A stretch of 64,000 bases of DNA from Sphagnum magellanicum (lineage: Eukaryota; Streptophyta; Sphagnopsida; Sphagnales; Sphagnaceae): the NCBI GenBank assembly GCA_021904315.1, contig CM038922.1, forward strand, positions 18,222,347-18,286,346, read 5' to 3'. This document shows, piece after piece, positions 36,753-49,219 of the stretch (the first letter of the stretch is position 1; each line of letters starts with the position of its first letter). Position numbers and translations under genes: made by a program. The notes under the pieces are model-generated. The model searched no databases. It saw only the letters and a list, made by a program, of their open reading frames with translations, and had not been told where the DNA came from.

Positions 36753-38407
36753 TTTGTATATTCATTATATGATTAAATTCAACATGTATATTTAATGTAA
36801 CATTTGTCCATTTAATTCATTTATCCTTTTTGTAAATGTGGAAAGGTATTCCAATAGGTCCACAAACTCAAAGTTTCACAATTCTTTATAATATATGTTG
36901 TCGTCCAACTTGACAACTTGTGTGTTTGTATAGATGAGAAATTAGACGTTTATTAAATGAAAAAAATAATCTTTATAATCATTTGTATAAGCTAGGTGTT
37001 ATGGATTTATGTATATAAATGTACATACATAATTGGAATCCTTTCCAAATTTGACCTTTGTTAATCTTTCCAAAATTGGTTTGGTTATGAAGTTTAGGTC
37101 TTGTTTAATAATGTGTTACATTTTTTATTTGACACATAAGTATGTGGTAGAGCATTGAACTTTTTTCCCAAATGGTTTTGGGCATATATAATTATGATAG
37201 ACAATAATATTTTAAATGGGTTCAAGGTCAATTGAACCCAACCACTAGTAAATTACTTGGTAGACATCAATATCAAATTCTTGGGTTATTGGGTGCATGA
37301 TTTAATAATGGGTAACATTTAGCATGTCTTGAAGGTGATTTCAACCCACAACCATTTGCATAGTGACCATGAATTCCTCCAACCATTTTAATGATTGAAT
37401 ACCTATTTTAAATTAAGCATTTAATTTTTGGAGATTTGTTTAATGAAAAATTTGAAATATGGACATGAAATATGGCATTAGACCATAAAGCTTTGGAAAA
37501 ATCTATGGTTCACATAATGGTATTTATGTACAAAACTTTAAACAAACATAAAATAATGGCTTGTAATTCATGACACCTTGCCATGTGATTGTAGGTTGAA
37601 TTCAAGTCATGTTAGATTACCCATACCCAATTGTATTCAAGTCATCTAAGATACACAATTCATCCAAATTTGTGGAAATAAGCCTAAAGTCTTTTGGTGC
37701 TTGTGGGGTTTTGCGTGAAGAAATGTCCATTCCTTTGGTTACAAAAATTTCAATTTTCTAAATAGTTTGGGTTCCTTTGACATAAAACTACCCCTTGCAA
37801 ATATATGATAATTTTAAAATATTTATTTAATAAATAATTTTTCTATCAAAAAAATCCCAATGCAATACATATTTAGTTTTGTTCATGATTTGATGACATT
37901 TCACCTTTACAAATGTAAGGTTGTTGCAATATGCAATTTGATGTTGACAATAATACATCTGTTTATGACATTTGGAACAATGATTTGTTATAATAAATCC
38001 AATTTTGCTGACATCATATACAAATTTTGGCCCATCAAATTACATTAAACTATCACAATTGTCTAGTTAAAAGTAGTAATAATAATCAATTATATGTCCT
38101 ATTGATGCAATTGAGGCACCTTTCATGTAATTAAAGATTATGTTTCGGAAAAATGACGATTCAAAGTTTAAAGCAATCGAAAATGACCTTTATTTTATAG
38201 GCAAAAATTTGCTTGAAAGTTGAGGGAAAAATGAAAATTATGAATTGATTTTGGAGGGTTTCAATTGTTAAAAGTGAAAAAAAAAAATACAATTGCTAAG
38301 GTTTTATATTTTATTTTCAATGTGGAGCCATAAATATAAAAGGTTGATTAAAGATTTTCATTTCATATTTGGTTTATGGTTATATTTAACAAAATCCTCG
38401 TATGGGA
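36753..38407. other. AT-rich 3' flank of the kinase gene
   Basis: AT-rich DNA. No gene or clear repeat structure recognised. Several AATAAA-like words occur, none specific enough to assign as the kinase polyadenylation site. Confidence 0.55.
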
Positions 38408-38999
38408 GTCCAAGCATGGTAAATTAGACCAAAAAGTACATATGCCAAAAATCCCATTTTAAAATATGATAATTTTCAAAAACACAAAAAAATAAAACGG
38501 AAATTTTTTCATCTTTTATTTTGAAAACATCTATGCCTCCATTGGGTTTATGGTAAGTGAATATAAAATCTGAAAAAAAATAATATAATAAAAGTAAGTA
38601 ACAAATAGGTTTGAAATTAATTGGTAAATATTCTTTTCAAACCTATTTTTACCTTACAAGCTAGATATATTTTTATTAGAATGTGAAAAAGATGAAAAGC
38701 CACAAGTACATTTTAAAGCCCCATTAATTCAAAAAAAAATTAAATGTGATATTTTGTCTACTTCCAACCTACTTAAAAGTTATAAAATAAATTGTGAGTT
38801 TTGCTTGAATTCCCATGAATCTACTTAAACCTACTCTAAACATGTAATCTTTATTTAAAGTTTTAACAAAGTTGAAGAAAATTTTCATATTAATCCTTGA
38901 ACTAAAAAATATTCTTAAGTTCAATATATCAAAGCATACTTGATTACTTTTAATTTATGTTATAAGGAACATTTGAGGTCTAATTTACCATGCTTGGAC
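38408..38999. mobile_element. TIR element with perfect 23-bp ends, relative of the 21.3-kb element
   Basis: The 23 bases at 38408-38430 (GTCCAAGCATGGTAAA...) are exactly inverted at 38977-38999. The interior is AT-rich, non-coding and homologous in order to 21270-21786. At 592 bp with perfect ends it appears to be the younger copy. No clear target duplication was found next to the TIR. Confidence 0.75.
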
Positions 39000-40999
39000 C
39001 TAGGGATGATTTCCATTTTCTAAATCTTCCTATGGATGATCGCCAATTATGCTACATAAAAATTTCCTTAAAAAAACACTGATCAAAAGGGGAGAAAGTT
39101 GATACCTTCAATAATTGAAAATCACAATTTTTATCAATTGTGATGTGAAATTTCAATTCATTCTTGACATTGAAATTGATTGAAATGATGTGTACACAAT
39201 AAATTAATATAAATTTAGCATATGTTACGTATCATCTAAATTTAACAATTGTAAATAGATATTCAAATCATCATTTCCAATAATTGGATTGCACCAACTA
39301 GATGTTCAATGTAAGGAGGATTTTAAATGATTATTAAAAAAATTTAGACATGTTTTTTTTATAATTGAAATTTCCATATTTATTTGTACATTAAAAATAC
39401 AACTTAGGGATTTGGAAGGGAAGTTAACCTCCTTTAAATGTAGTGATAATAGATATGATTATTTTCAACACCCACAAATGTTGCCCATGTTTAAAGACCA
39501 TATACAGACATATAAACACACACACACATTAAACATCAAATACATGCCTTCATATATATGCTGCCACCATTGTTTTATAAGTATGTTTGTGACATGAGAT
39601 GACATATTAGAATTTAGAAGTTCATTTGTTAATGGCCATGTACTTCTTCATATGCAAATTTTCACCCTATCCCAATAAAATGCACATTTCCTTTCAAGTT
39701 TACCCCTGTGCAAGTCACTTGCCTATGTTGATCACCTATAACATAGTATGGTCATTGCTTAATTTTCCCTTTAACTACACATCTATGTATTCCCCCTTTC
39801 AATGGGCCTCCTCCTAATGGTTGTGTCTTATTAAATATTGCTTAATCCCAACATTGTTGGGTGCGTCCTTTGGCCCATGTGGGTCATTGAAGTGAACATG
39901 GTTGTGCTTTATGCTTGGGGGGGTCTATGCATTATTGTTTTCTTATATTATTCAATTTTTTTCTCAAATACTTAATCTAAATTTAAAAACCTTATTTCTT
40001 ATAGTCAATACCTTGAAATCATATCTAATCACATCATTGAAGAAAATTAAAGAAGGTAGGATTTAACATTCTTTCATCAATTGTTATTTGTTGGATCTAA
40101 TGGATGAATCACACATGGTTCCATCTATTTTCTAACCCCCTCTCCTCCCTCTCAAAAAATTATTTCACATAATTTTGTAAATCACTTGTGGTTTAGACCA
40201 CCTATTTTTTAGGGTATAATATCTTTTTTTCTAAATGTTATTCCAAGGCATACATTGAACCCTAGTCATATGTTGTCAATTGACATATTGACCTCCTTTA
40301 AAATCTTAAGTCCTATCAAAGTGGTCATCTTGAATTTGCATTATTAGTATCCTCTCATGGGCCTACTTATGAGTTTGTATTTTCATGTTTATATACACAT
40401 TGCTTGGTTTAACTAGCTTTAAAAATTTGTTGTCTATTCAAAGTTTAGGGCTTAAAGTGAATTGCGTAAGGGTTGACCATGGCAACGGGTACAAATTATT
40501 TTTAAACTTGTCCTTTCATGCATTTGTAATGACATCCCAAGAAATGTGATTGTTATTTGGGTGATCAAAGTTGTTGGGCCAATGTGTGGAAAATGAAATG
40601 ATCATCAAGTTGATCAATTATGACCTCAACACTCTAACCCCAATGTCATAAGGCCATGATTTGGCTATGTGACTAATTAGTTGTGAATTGCAACCAACCA
40701 TTATTGTTTTGGTACAAGGTCATTACAATTTTCATACATGGAAACATCATGCATCTTTAATTGAAATTGCACAAGAAATCTTGTCTTTTTCCACCCCCAC
40801 ACATTGCAACTATTGTCGGATTTGATTACATTTCAACAACATTTGATCATTTAAAGTTTGTGAGTGCTTGCTGCACTATTTATGGTCAATATTATTCATA
40901 GTTGTTATGTTCATTATGTTGTTCATTTATGAGTATAATTTGAACCTTATTTAATTTTTAATAATTTCAAATTGTTGATGTGGAAATTGAAGTAACCCT
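39000..40999. other. AT-rich intergenic stretch, no gene recognised
   Basis: Short open frames at 39412-39597 and 39626-39817 show no known family. Confidence 0.55.
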
Positions 41000-41720
41000 T
41001 TAATTTTATTTACACAATGCATATAATGGGTTAATGATTTTCTTAACATTTTTTCAATTGTCAACATGGTACATGAGTTGAACCATCAACTTTTAACATC
41101 CTAAACCATTATTTAAGAGTTACATTTTCACTTACCATAATTTATTAAAACATATAACAATTTTAAACCTCACATTTATATTGGAATGAATATTAGAGTG
41201 ATTTTTTTCACGTCTTTTCAATCATCAACATGTGTACATGAGTTGAACTATTCAATTTTAATATGTTGAAACCATTATTCACAAATTGCATATTATAGTT
41301 ATTATAATATCCTAAAATGCATGCAATTCAATATTTTGCAATTATACTTGAATGATTAAATGATTTTTTTCACATTTTTTGAATTATAAACATATTTACA
41401 TGAGTTGAATCATTCACTTTGAACTTATTGAAATCATTATTCAAACATTGCATATTACACTTATTAATATATATTGAAACACACACAACAATTTAATGCC
41501 TCATATTTATATTTGATTAGGTTAGTGAATTTTTTTGCATATTTTGAATTATTAACATTTGCACATGAGTTGAATCATTCAATTTGAATGTTGTTAAATC
41601 CATTATTCATGATTTGTATTTTGCACTCATCACAATTTTTTGAAATGGTTAGATAAAAACTTGGCAAGTTTCACATTTATATTTGAGTGGGTTAATGATT
41701 GTGTCAAAATGTTCATACAT
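41000..41720. repeat. tandem repeat, about four diverged units of ~164 bp
   Basis: The phrase ACATGAGTTGAA recurs at about 41071, 41236, 41399 and 41563. It is followed each time by a CATTATT word and a TCACATTTATATTTGA-like word. Spacing is constant at 163-165 bp. The units are AT-rich and diverged. Confidence 0.75.
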
Positions 41721-43669
41721 GCAAAGTTTAGGATGCATGTAAATTTTTATTTTTTTTTCATATATTAAATTCTTGTACATTTATGTAAATTAGAATGTAT
41801 GTTTTTCACTTAGTTTTTTTTAGGCATCATGAACAAGTTTATTATAATGAATGTCCATGATGTCACATGAAAAAAACCCCAAAAATTATCCTTATTCTTT
41901 TTCCCATTTTAAAATCTTGGTGTATGAAAAAAAATCCATGTTAAAAACAATGATTATTTTTTAATTTAAAATTATTATTATGAAATAATATCAATATATT
42001 ATAATTATTTTAAAAATTTTTTTTTATCAAAGTTTTAAATTTAGTTTTGTTATATGTTTATGTTTAAATATTTAGAGATGAATTAAAAATTTTGATTTAA
42101 AAAAAAATGAATGGATAATAAATGCAAAATTAATGGTGAAGTTGCAGGTCTAGTATTCACCCACGGATTGCATATCATATATAGCATGCGAAGTTCTTTT
42201 TTTCACCTCAGCATTTGCGGCAAAATCTTTCAAAGTTCATTTTTCCTGCTGGAATCCATCAAGAAGCTTTCCAAATGGAAATGCTGAGGAGCTGATGCAC
42301 TCACTCGCGATCTTCAATCACGGATCTCATTGTATTCTTCTGGGCAACCAACAGAATGTGTGAACCGCCGCCTTTCGCATCCTATCTCTGCAAAAACCGC
42401 AACGTTCTGGTATACGCTTTTGTTTCAATGTCTCCGTCATGCCTCTTTCTTACAAGCTTCACTCAACTGTCACAAGCAAGAACTGGATGTTCGTCATCGC
42501 TAGACAAGCAATCGCAAAAGAAACGGCTGCTCTTTGCGACTCATCCACCCTTATAAATGTCTGCATTACTTTCCGTGAAGTTTGTAGCTCCATTTATTGT
42601 GTTCAAGGAAGCTGAATTTTTTTTTCCCCCCAAGATTCTATTTCTTGACACATAACAAAAGGACGGCCCTGCTTCGCCGCGAGAAGTATGAAATGACATC
42701 ACGCGCTGTGATTACATGCCGGTCTTCCCTCTCCAACAATGAAAACAGTAACCAGCCATTCTGCACACAAATGAAAATCCTCTCAGAAATCTCAAGATCA
42801 ATGCGAGAGACTAATCATTCGCGTCTGCAAGTCTTTTCTGTAACGGAATGACGGCTGAACGACTGCAGCGAGACAGTTTGTCAATGCATATAGGAATGCA
42901 TATTGAACACGTAAGACATGTTGCTATTAATCTCATTACTTGCTCCACAATCGTCATCGCTTCTATGTGCCAAATCTTGAAGCGAGAAAGGACATTGTTC
43001 TCGAACCAAGAACATATAGCACGGGATCAATCTACTGAGATGACGCATTGAAGCGGGAAATCGACAGTACTTCGAGGCACATCTTCCGCCAGAAAGGAAC
43101 AAAATGATGAACCAAGACCAGGAAAAAGAAGTTCACGCCTGTCAGATTCCTGCATTTTTCTCAGCACGGCCTCTGTTTCATTATCCGAAAATGTGCAAAA
43201 TGTGAGGAACGCGATGAACGAGAATAATGGAAGATACTTACACACGGTTCGTAAATTGCACTCATTCTGTGCGCAGGAGTTTCTTGCTTGCCAGCCAGCC
43301 GCCAGCGTTTATGCCGTCGGAATGGCATCCAAACCACGGTAACAACGAAATCGTTATGGAGCTGGAAGCATGGGGAATCGACTGCCATCATGAAGAGCAA
43401 AGAGGAGGAGGAGGAGGAGGACCAGATGCCTGGGCCCTGGGTGGGAAAGTGTAGGGTCAGGTCTAAGGGCCGAGAAGGGGGCTGTTCTGGGAAGGCTGGC
43501 CCGGTCTGAGACCGGAGCTCCTTAAGGGCCGGACGAACTCCTTTAGGCCTTAAACTGCCTCGTTCAAGGTCGTTAAGTCCAGTGTTGGGCGGGTCTCAGT
43601 TTTTGAGACCTGCAGGGTCCAGGTTTCAGAAGCTTTTCTGATACTCAACCTAGTTCTTTTATTATACTA
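41721..43669. other. AT-rich then GC-richer single-copy-like stretch
   Basis: Up to about 42120 the DNA is AT-rich. From about 42140 to 43600 composition becomes more balanced, with more CpG, and short open frames occur on both strands (for example 43161-43400 minus). This could be an exon or promoter remnant, but I recognise no protein. A GAG/GGA triplet run lies near 43400-43420. Confidence 0.4.
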
Positions 43670-45021
43670 CTAGTTTGAAACCCGTGCCTAATGCACAGGT
43701 GTGTGTGTATTTGACGGTACATTTGCCCATCACACCGCTTCTATATTCCACTCTTTCTCCACCCCATTGGAGTAAAGAGACCATGATGGGATGGATGGAT
43801 GACCGGATGGATGGATGGATGATGGGACAGATGGATGAAATGATGCTTCACAACATCCTTTACTTTGCCTACCGCGCCACATCTGTATTCCACTCTTTCT
43901 CCACCCTGTCGGAGGAAACAGACCATGACAAGACGGATGGATGACCAGACCAATGGACGGATGGATGACGAGATGATTAGTTATATAAAAAGGTGGAAGA
44001 TAATTATTAAGAAAGTTAATAAAAAAAGAGTAGTTATTACGAAAAAAAAGAAATAATTAAGATTTAAAATGAGATAGTTATTTTTAAAATTGTCTTTAGA
44101 ATGGGCCATGGATCGCCATAGGAAAGATTAATAAACAAATTCCCTCCTATACCAATTTTGATTACCTTGGTACCTTGGCCAATTCAACACTAATTATATT
44201 ACTTTCAAAAATGTTTGAATTTTCACAAAATAATTTCTTCCAAATCAAAAAAATATCGTGAAGGATAATAATGAATATTTAGGAATATTTCATTTGTTGA
44301 AATGAAATTTTCAAAAATTAATTAATTAATTAATTATTAGACGGACATGTGTTGTTGAAATGGCCAAGGTCCTACAATAGTTAGTACCCATCCACTAAAA
44401 TTAGAATTCAGGAAAAAAAAAAAAAGGTTCCCCCATATACCAGTTTCCAACTACTCATCACAGGAAACAGCTAGTTTACCCTAGTAAATATGAATTGCAA
44501 TAGTATGGATACCCACGCTCTTAGGAAGGGGTATTATTATTAGCCCAGGTTGAAAATGGTGATCAAGAGTTTTAGAAAAAAAATAAATCTTATAGCCAAT
44601 GAGAAGACTTAACATGGACTGGGGAGGGCACAACATTTTTATTCCATGTTGAAAGTGGGGTTGAAGGAGGGGTTTTTTGCTCAGGAGGTGGTGCTCTTCT
44701 GTCTAAGTAGGTTTGCCTGAGCCCTAGTTGGCCTACTAAGAAGATACTTTCTAAAATTGGAGTTAACTTACATTTGAACACATTGGCCTTTCTCTTTTTG
44801 ATTTTCTTTTCTGATTTTATCCCAAGTACTTTGCCTAAAGTTGAATTGTCACATCTATAAGTTAAAATGGTGTGTCACGTGGAAGCCCCTATGCTTCTAT
44901 TTTAAATAGTGGGGATGACATAGCTGCATCTGTCCAGATGGATGACGGGATAGATGGATGAAATGATGCTTCACATCTCGACGTCCTTTACTATATATAA
45001 TTATTATTATTTTACAATAGA
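43670..45021 (-). mobile_element. possible non-autonomous Helitron (minus strand)
   Basis: Read on the minus strand, a short hairpin (CCTGTGC / GGCACGG, one wobble) is followed by GTTTCAAACTAG and then T. That is the form of a plant Helitron 3' terminus. The putative 5' end near 45021 reads TCTATTGTAAAATAATAA on the minus strand. The interior has several ATCCATCC-type runs and duplicated segments ending GTAAAGGATGT/GTAAAGGACGT. The 5' boundary is not certain and the expected preceding A is not seen. Confidence 0.35.
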
Positions 45022-45639
45022 CCTGGGGAGGGTTTCAAAAAATTGAAAAAATGATTTCCCCTTGGTTTCAACGTGCCAGTTCTCAGATAGTTATATTAGT
45101 TGGTTTTCAAAGGCAGGTTTTAGATAACAAGTATCAAAAGTTCTGTAATTTAAAATTTTAATTTTTTATTTTAAAAAAAAATCATCACAAAACTTTAAAA
45201 AAACATGAAAATCAAATAAATTATGTAAACATTTTTATATGTTCAAAAGCTCATTTCATTCAAAAGAATCTTCAAACTCTTTTATTGTCTCAAAATCAAA
45301 ATCCTTTTCAATCAACTCCACCAAATTGAAAGGTGATTTACAATTGATTCTAAAATCATTTGGTCAATTTTTGTTCACAAATATTAATCTTTCTAATTTT
45401 TTTTATTGTAAGCAACATCTCTTTAAGTTTGTAAGTAACCTTACTAAAGAAAAAATCATTGTAGTCTCAATTTGTGACCCAATAATCACTAGGATTTGGT
45501 AGGCCAAAAACCCAACAATAGGAAACACGGTTTCATGTTTTGCCCATCATTGATAAGAGCACTCGATTTCTTTGGAATCCACATGATAACGTTTGAAAAA
45601 CAACATTTCCTTGGTGACAAGTTTTCGTTGGTTCAATTG
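45022..45639. other. AT-rich spacer
   Basis: No gene recognised. A short open frame at 45239-45502 is AT-driven. Confidence 0.5.
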
Positions 45640-46920
45640 TGTTAAGTTGGCAAAAGTTGATAACTTTGGCATAATTTCAGCAAAAGGCGAGAAATTTGGC
45701 ATAGGTTGGAAAAATTTGATAACTTTGGCATAATTTGGAAAAAATGTCAAAATTTTGGCAAAACTCAATAACTTTGGCAAAATTTCAGCAAAATTTCACA
45801 AGTTTGGGATAACTTGGGATAACTTGATAACGTTGGCATAATTTGGAGAAAATGGGAGAACTTTGGCAAAAGTTGGTAAAACTTGATAACTTTGGGAAAA
45901 CTTAAGGAAGATGCAAGAAATTTGGCATAAGTTGGCAAAAGCTGATAAGTTTGGCAAAAGTTGATAAGTTTGGCAAAGCGTGACAAGTTGGGGATAACTT
46001 GGCAAAAAATTAAAACTTTGGCATAATTTTGACAAAATGTCAAAAATTTGGCATAATTCGAAAAAATATTGATAAGTTTGGCATAACTTTTGGAAAACGT
46101 GAGAATTTTGTGATAAGTTGGGGAAAATTGAATAAGTTGACATAAGTTTGGGAAAGGTTGATAATTGGCATAATTAGACATAAGTCGATAAGTTTGGCAT
46201 GATTTGGGCAAAAGTTGATAAATTTGGTATAATTGGATAGAAGGGATAAGTTTGGCATAAGTTGAAGAAATTTGATAATTTAGGCATAAGTCAAAAAAAC
46301 TTGAACAAAAGTTGAAAATATTAACATAAGTTGGGCATAAGCAGGGCAAAAATTTAATAAGTTTGGCATAATTTGATAAAATCAAAGGAGTTTGGCATAA
46401 GTGGGGGAAATTTGATAAATTTGACATAAGTTTGGCAAAAGTTGATAAATTGGCATAATGAGAGGTAATCGGATAAGTGTGGCATAAGTTGGGCAAAATT
46501 TGATAAGTTTGGCATAAGTGGGGTAAAATTTGTGAACTTTGGTAGAAGTGGGGCAAAACTTGATAAAGGTGGCATAATTAGGAGAAAAATGGAAAATTGG
46601 GGCATAAACGGGGCAAAAGTTGATAAGTTTGGCATAACTAGGGCAAAATTGGTTAATTGTGGCATAAGCAGGACAAAACTTGAGAAATGTGGCATAAGTT
46701 GGTTAAAAGTTGATAAGTTGAACATAATTTGAGAAAAAGTGGAAAAGTTTGGGAGCAAATGGGGAAAAGGTGAGAAGTTTGGCATAAATGAAAAAAACAT
46801 GCAAAAATTGTAATAATTTTGGGAAAACTTGATAAGCGAGCATAAGCAGGACATAAGTCGAAAAGTTTGGCGTAAGAGGGGGAAAAGTTGATAAGTTTGG
46901 CATAATAGAAAAAGTATAAC
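45640..46920. repeat. degenerate minisatellite, 30-bp period, about 43 units
   Basis: The unit resembles GTTGGGCAAAAGTTGATAAG followed by TTTGGCATAA. Over 46491-46790 successive units are almost all exactly 30 bp. Because 30 is a multiple of three, long minus-strand frames of 10-residue repeats (MPNLSTFAPL-like) stay open. These have no start, domain or codon signature of a gene, and I regard them as a by-product. Confidence 0.85.
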
Positions 46921-46955
46921 ATAATGGAGCATAAGTAAGTTAAGGGGAATTGAAT

Positions 46956-48170
46956 CTATACATATGATCTGAGCATTACACTCATAAGGTCGTAGGCTGG
47001 AGGCTATTTCACCACAAAAAACGCAGTGCAATGCCAGGCTATTTGAGTGTAATGCCAAGCTTTTTTTTGTTGATTTTTTTCACTTTTTGTTACTTTTTTA
47101 TTATTTGTAACTTTTGTAAATTACTTTTTACTGTTCAAGGGGGCAAGGCGAGTTGTTTTAAAGGTTTAGTTTGATTGTTCAAGGGGAGGGGGTGCACCTT
47201 TATTTATTTATTTTGAATTCTTTTACTGTTGAGCGAGAGGGGGTGGAGGTTAATGTTTTTTTTTCTCCTTCATTTGACATGTGCAAGGAGGAGGGGAAGC
47301 GGGTTAGTTTTTTTTGTAAAACTTTTTTTTCATTATTGAATAGCTAAGGAAGGGGGCCAAGGTTTAAGGTTTTTTTGATATGTTGAAGGGGGACAGGAGG
47401 GGGAAGGGGTTGATTTTTTTTGGCGTTGGTTTAATTCATTTTATCTTAATTAAAATAAATTAACCTAAACTTGCCTAATTAAATTCAACTCGATTTAGTT
47501 AATTTAAACTTAGCAAAACTAACCTAAAATAAATTAAATTTCTTAAAACTAATATAATTTTGGGAAAATTAACGAAATTTTGGGACACAAATAATATGGA
47601 CCGAATTTTTCCGACAACCATAAGGCCTACTAACCAATGAAAAGTGGGGAAGTACCTTTATTGGATTTTGAAAGTTAGAGTAAAAAATTTTAATTTCAAA
47701 AGATTTCAATTACATGGGTTATGGGCTAATAAAAATTGTTGAAAGTAGCCATTTTCAAAATAAATGGCACTCATGGGCTTTAATCCATTAGTGTTTTTTT
47801 TTTTCCCGGAATGTCATCACTACCATCTACCAAATAGATTGTGAAGCCCTCTTAGACGGACATTTTAATTAATGTTGGCTTGACCATATTTTTAGACCAA
47901 ATCCATTTGGAGTTAGATTTTGTGTATGAAACATTGAGGTGCTTGAGTATTGAAGGCCAATGGACCAATAGGAAGAAGGGAAGAACCCCAAGTTTGTTTG
48001 GGGGGGTGGGGTGCTCCTAGATTTTTTTTTCTTAATAAATAAGAATGTCGATTATGAAAAAACCAGCCTGGAAGGGTAAGGTTTAAGGGGTTTAAGGTTA
48101 GATTATAAGCTTCTTGGATTTGTCTCCATTTCTTATTTCTTTTTATGGTAGTCTACGGTTTTTTTTTCCT
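46956..48170 (+). repeat. ~1.2-kb dispersed repeat, copy A
   Basis: It starts near TATACATATGATCTGAGC and passes AACGCAGTGCAATGCCAGG, CACTTTTTGTTACTTTTT, a series of G-rich/T-rich segments and GGCCAATGGACCAATAGG. It ends near TATGGTAGTCTACGGTTTTT. The same landmarks appear in the same order at 49220-50480, and in part at 52143-52620 and 54386-54600. Confidence 0.85.
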
Positions 48171-48439
48171 TCAGATGTCTTCTGTTTCAAGTCCATCACA
48201 AAGTGGGGACCCCTTTGTATTAGTGTTATTTAAATACTTTCATAATACTTTCAAGATGTCCAAGGTTAAGTGCTTTATTCGTGTAAAATAGGCATTGAAA
48301 CGATTTAAATTGTAATGACTTAATTTTGGTATTGTTTAAATGATAAATGACGTAGCACCGTATTTGCATTGGATTTTTGTTGTTTAACATGTTGTATTCA
48401 CATTATGTCCATATTGTAATGATATTGCATTATTATTGT

Positions 48440-48985
48440 GATTGTATTGGATATGCACTTTTAATTGTAAATGATACAATGTTGTTACAATATGGTTACA
48501 AACTATATTATTGTATTGATTCTATATTATATTCATGTTGTTTGTATTTTGAATTTATGTTATACTCTTTTTTTTTCAACATCATATTTGCATTACACAT
48601 GCATTGTTAAACATAGGGGATGCAATGTTGCAACAACATAGCTACAAACTAGATATTCAATATTGACTCAATGTTTCATTCTTGTTGCTTATGTTATTGT
48701 ATATATGTCATAATCACACTTTCCCTACATTGTATTTGTATTGTTTTTGTGTTGTTGAAGGTAGGTGATGTAATGTTGTAACAACACAATTGCAAATTGG
48801 ATATTCAATAGTGAGTCAATGTTGTATTCATGTTTATTATGATGTTGTAAATGTGTTATAGGCACACCACAACAAAAGCATTTAGAAATTGCATATGCAC
48901 CATTGGTCACAAGAGATACGATATCACAACAACATGTTTACAAACTTTGTATTGGTATTGATTTAGTAAATGATAATCAATATTG
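48440..48985 (+). repeat. tandem repeat, about four units of ~147 bp
   Basis: Units start with GATaCAATGTTGc.aCAAcAT near 48473, 48619, 48767 and 48915, so the period is 146-148 bp. A closely similar unit lies in inverted orientation at about 61105-61290. Confidence 0.8.
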
Positions 48986-49219
48986 AACAGTATTGATAAA
49001 CAGTGCTACTAAAGAATGTTCATTGACCCAATTCACAAATGGTCAAACAAAAATACAACTCCAGTTATGGAATTACAAAACTTCATGTAGACAACTTCCT
49101 GTACCTATAAGGTACCTCTAGGATGGTTTAGAACATATTCCACCTTGGTTCAAACCTATACATATGATTTGTTTTTTTTTTTTACTTTTGAAAACAACTT
49201 GGCACTACACTGGAATAGC

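Noticed and set aside
42140..43600. GC-balanced stretch as a protein-coding gene
   Set aside because: Short frames on both strands, no family recognised and no consistent splice structure.
45547..47058. Long minus-strand open frames of 234 and 263 residues
   Set aside because: They are the by-product of a 30-bp minisatellite. They lack complexity and any domain, and frames overlap on the same strand.
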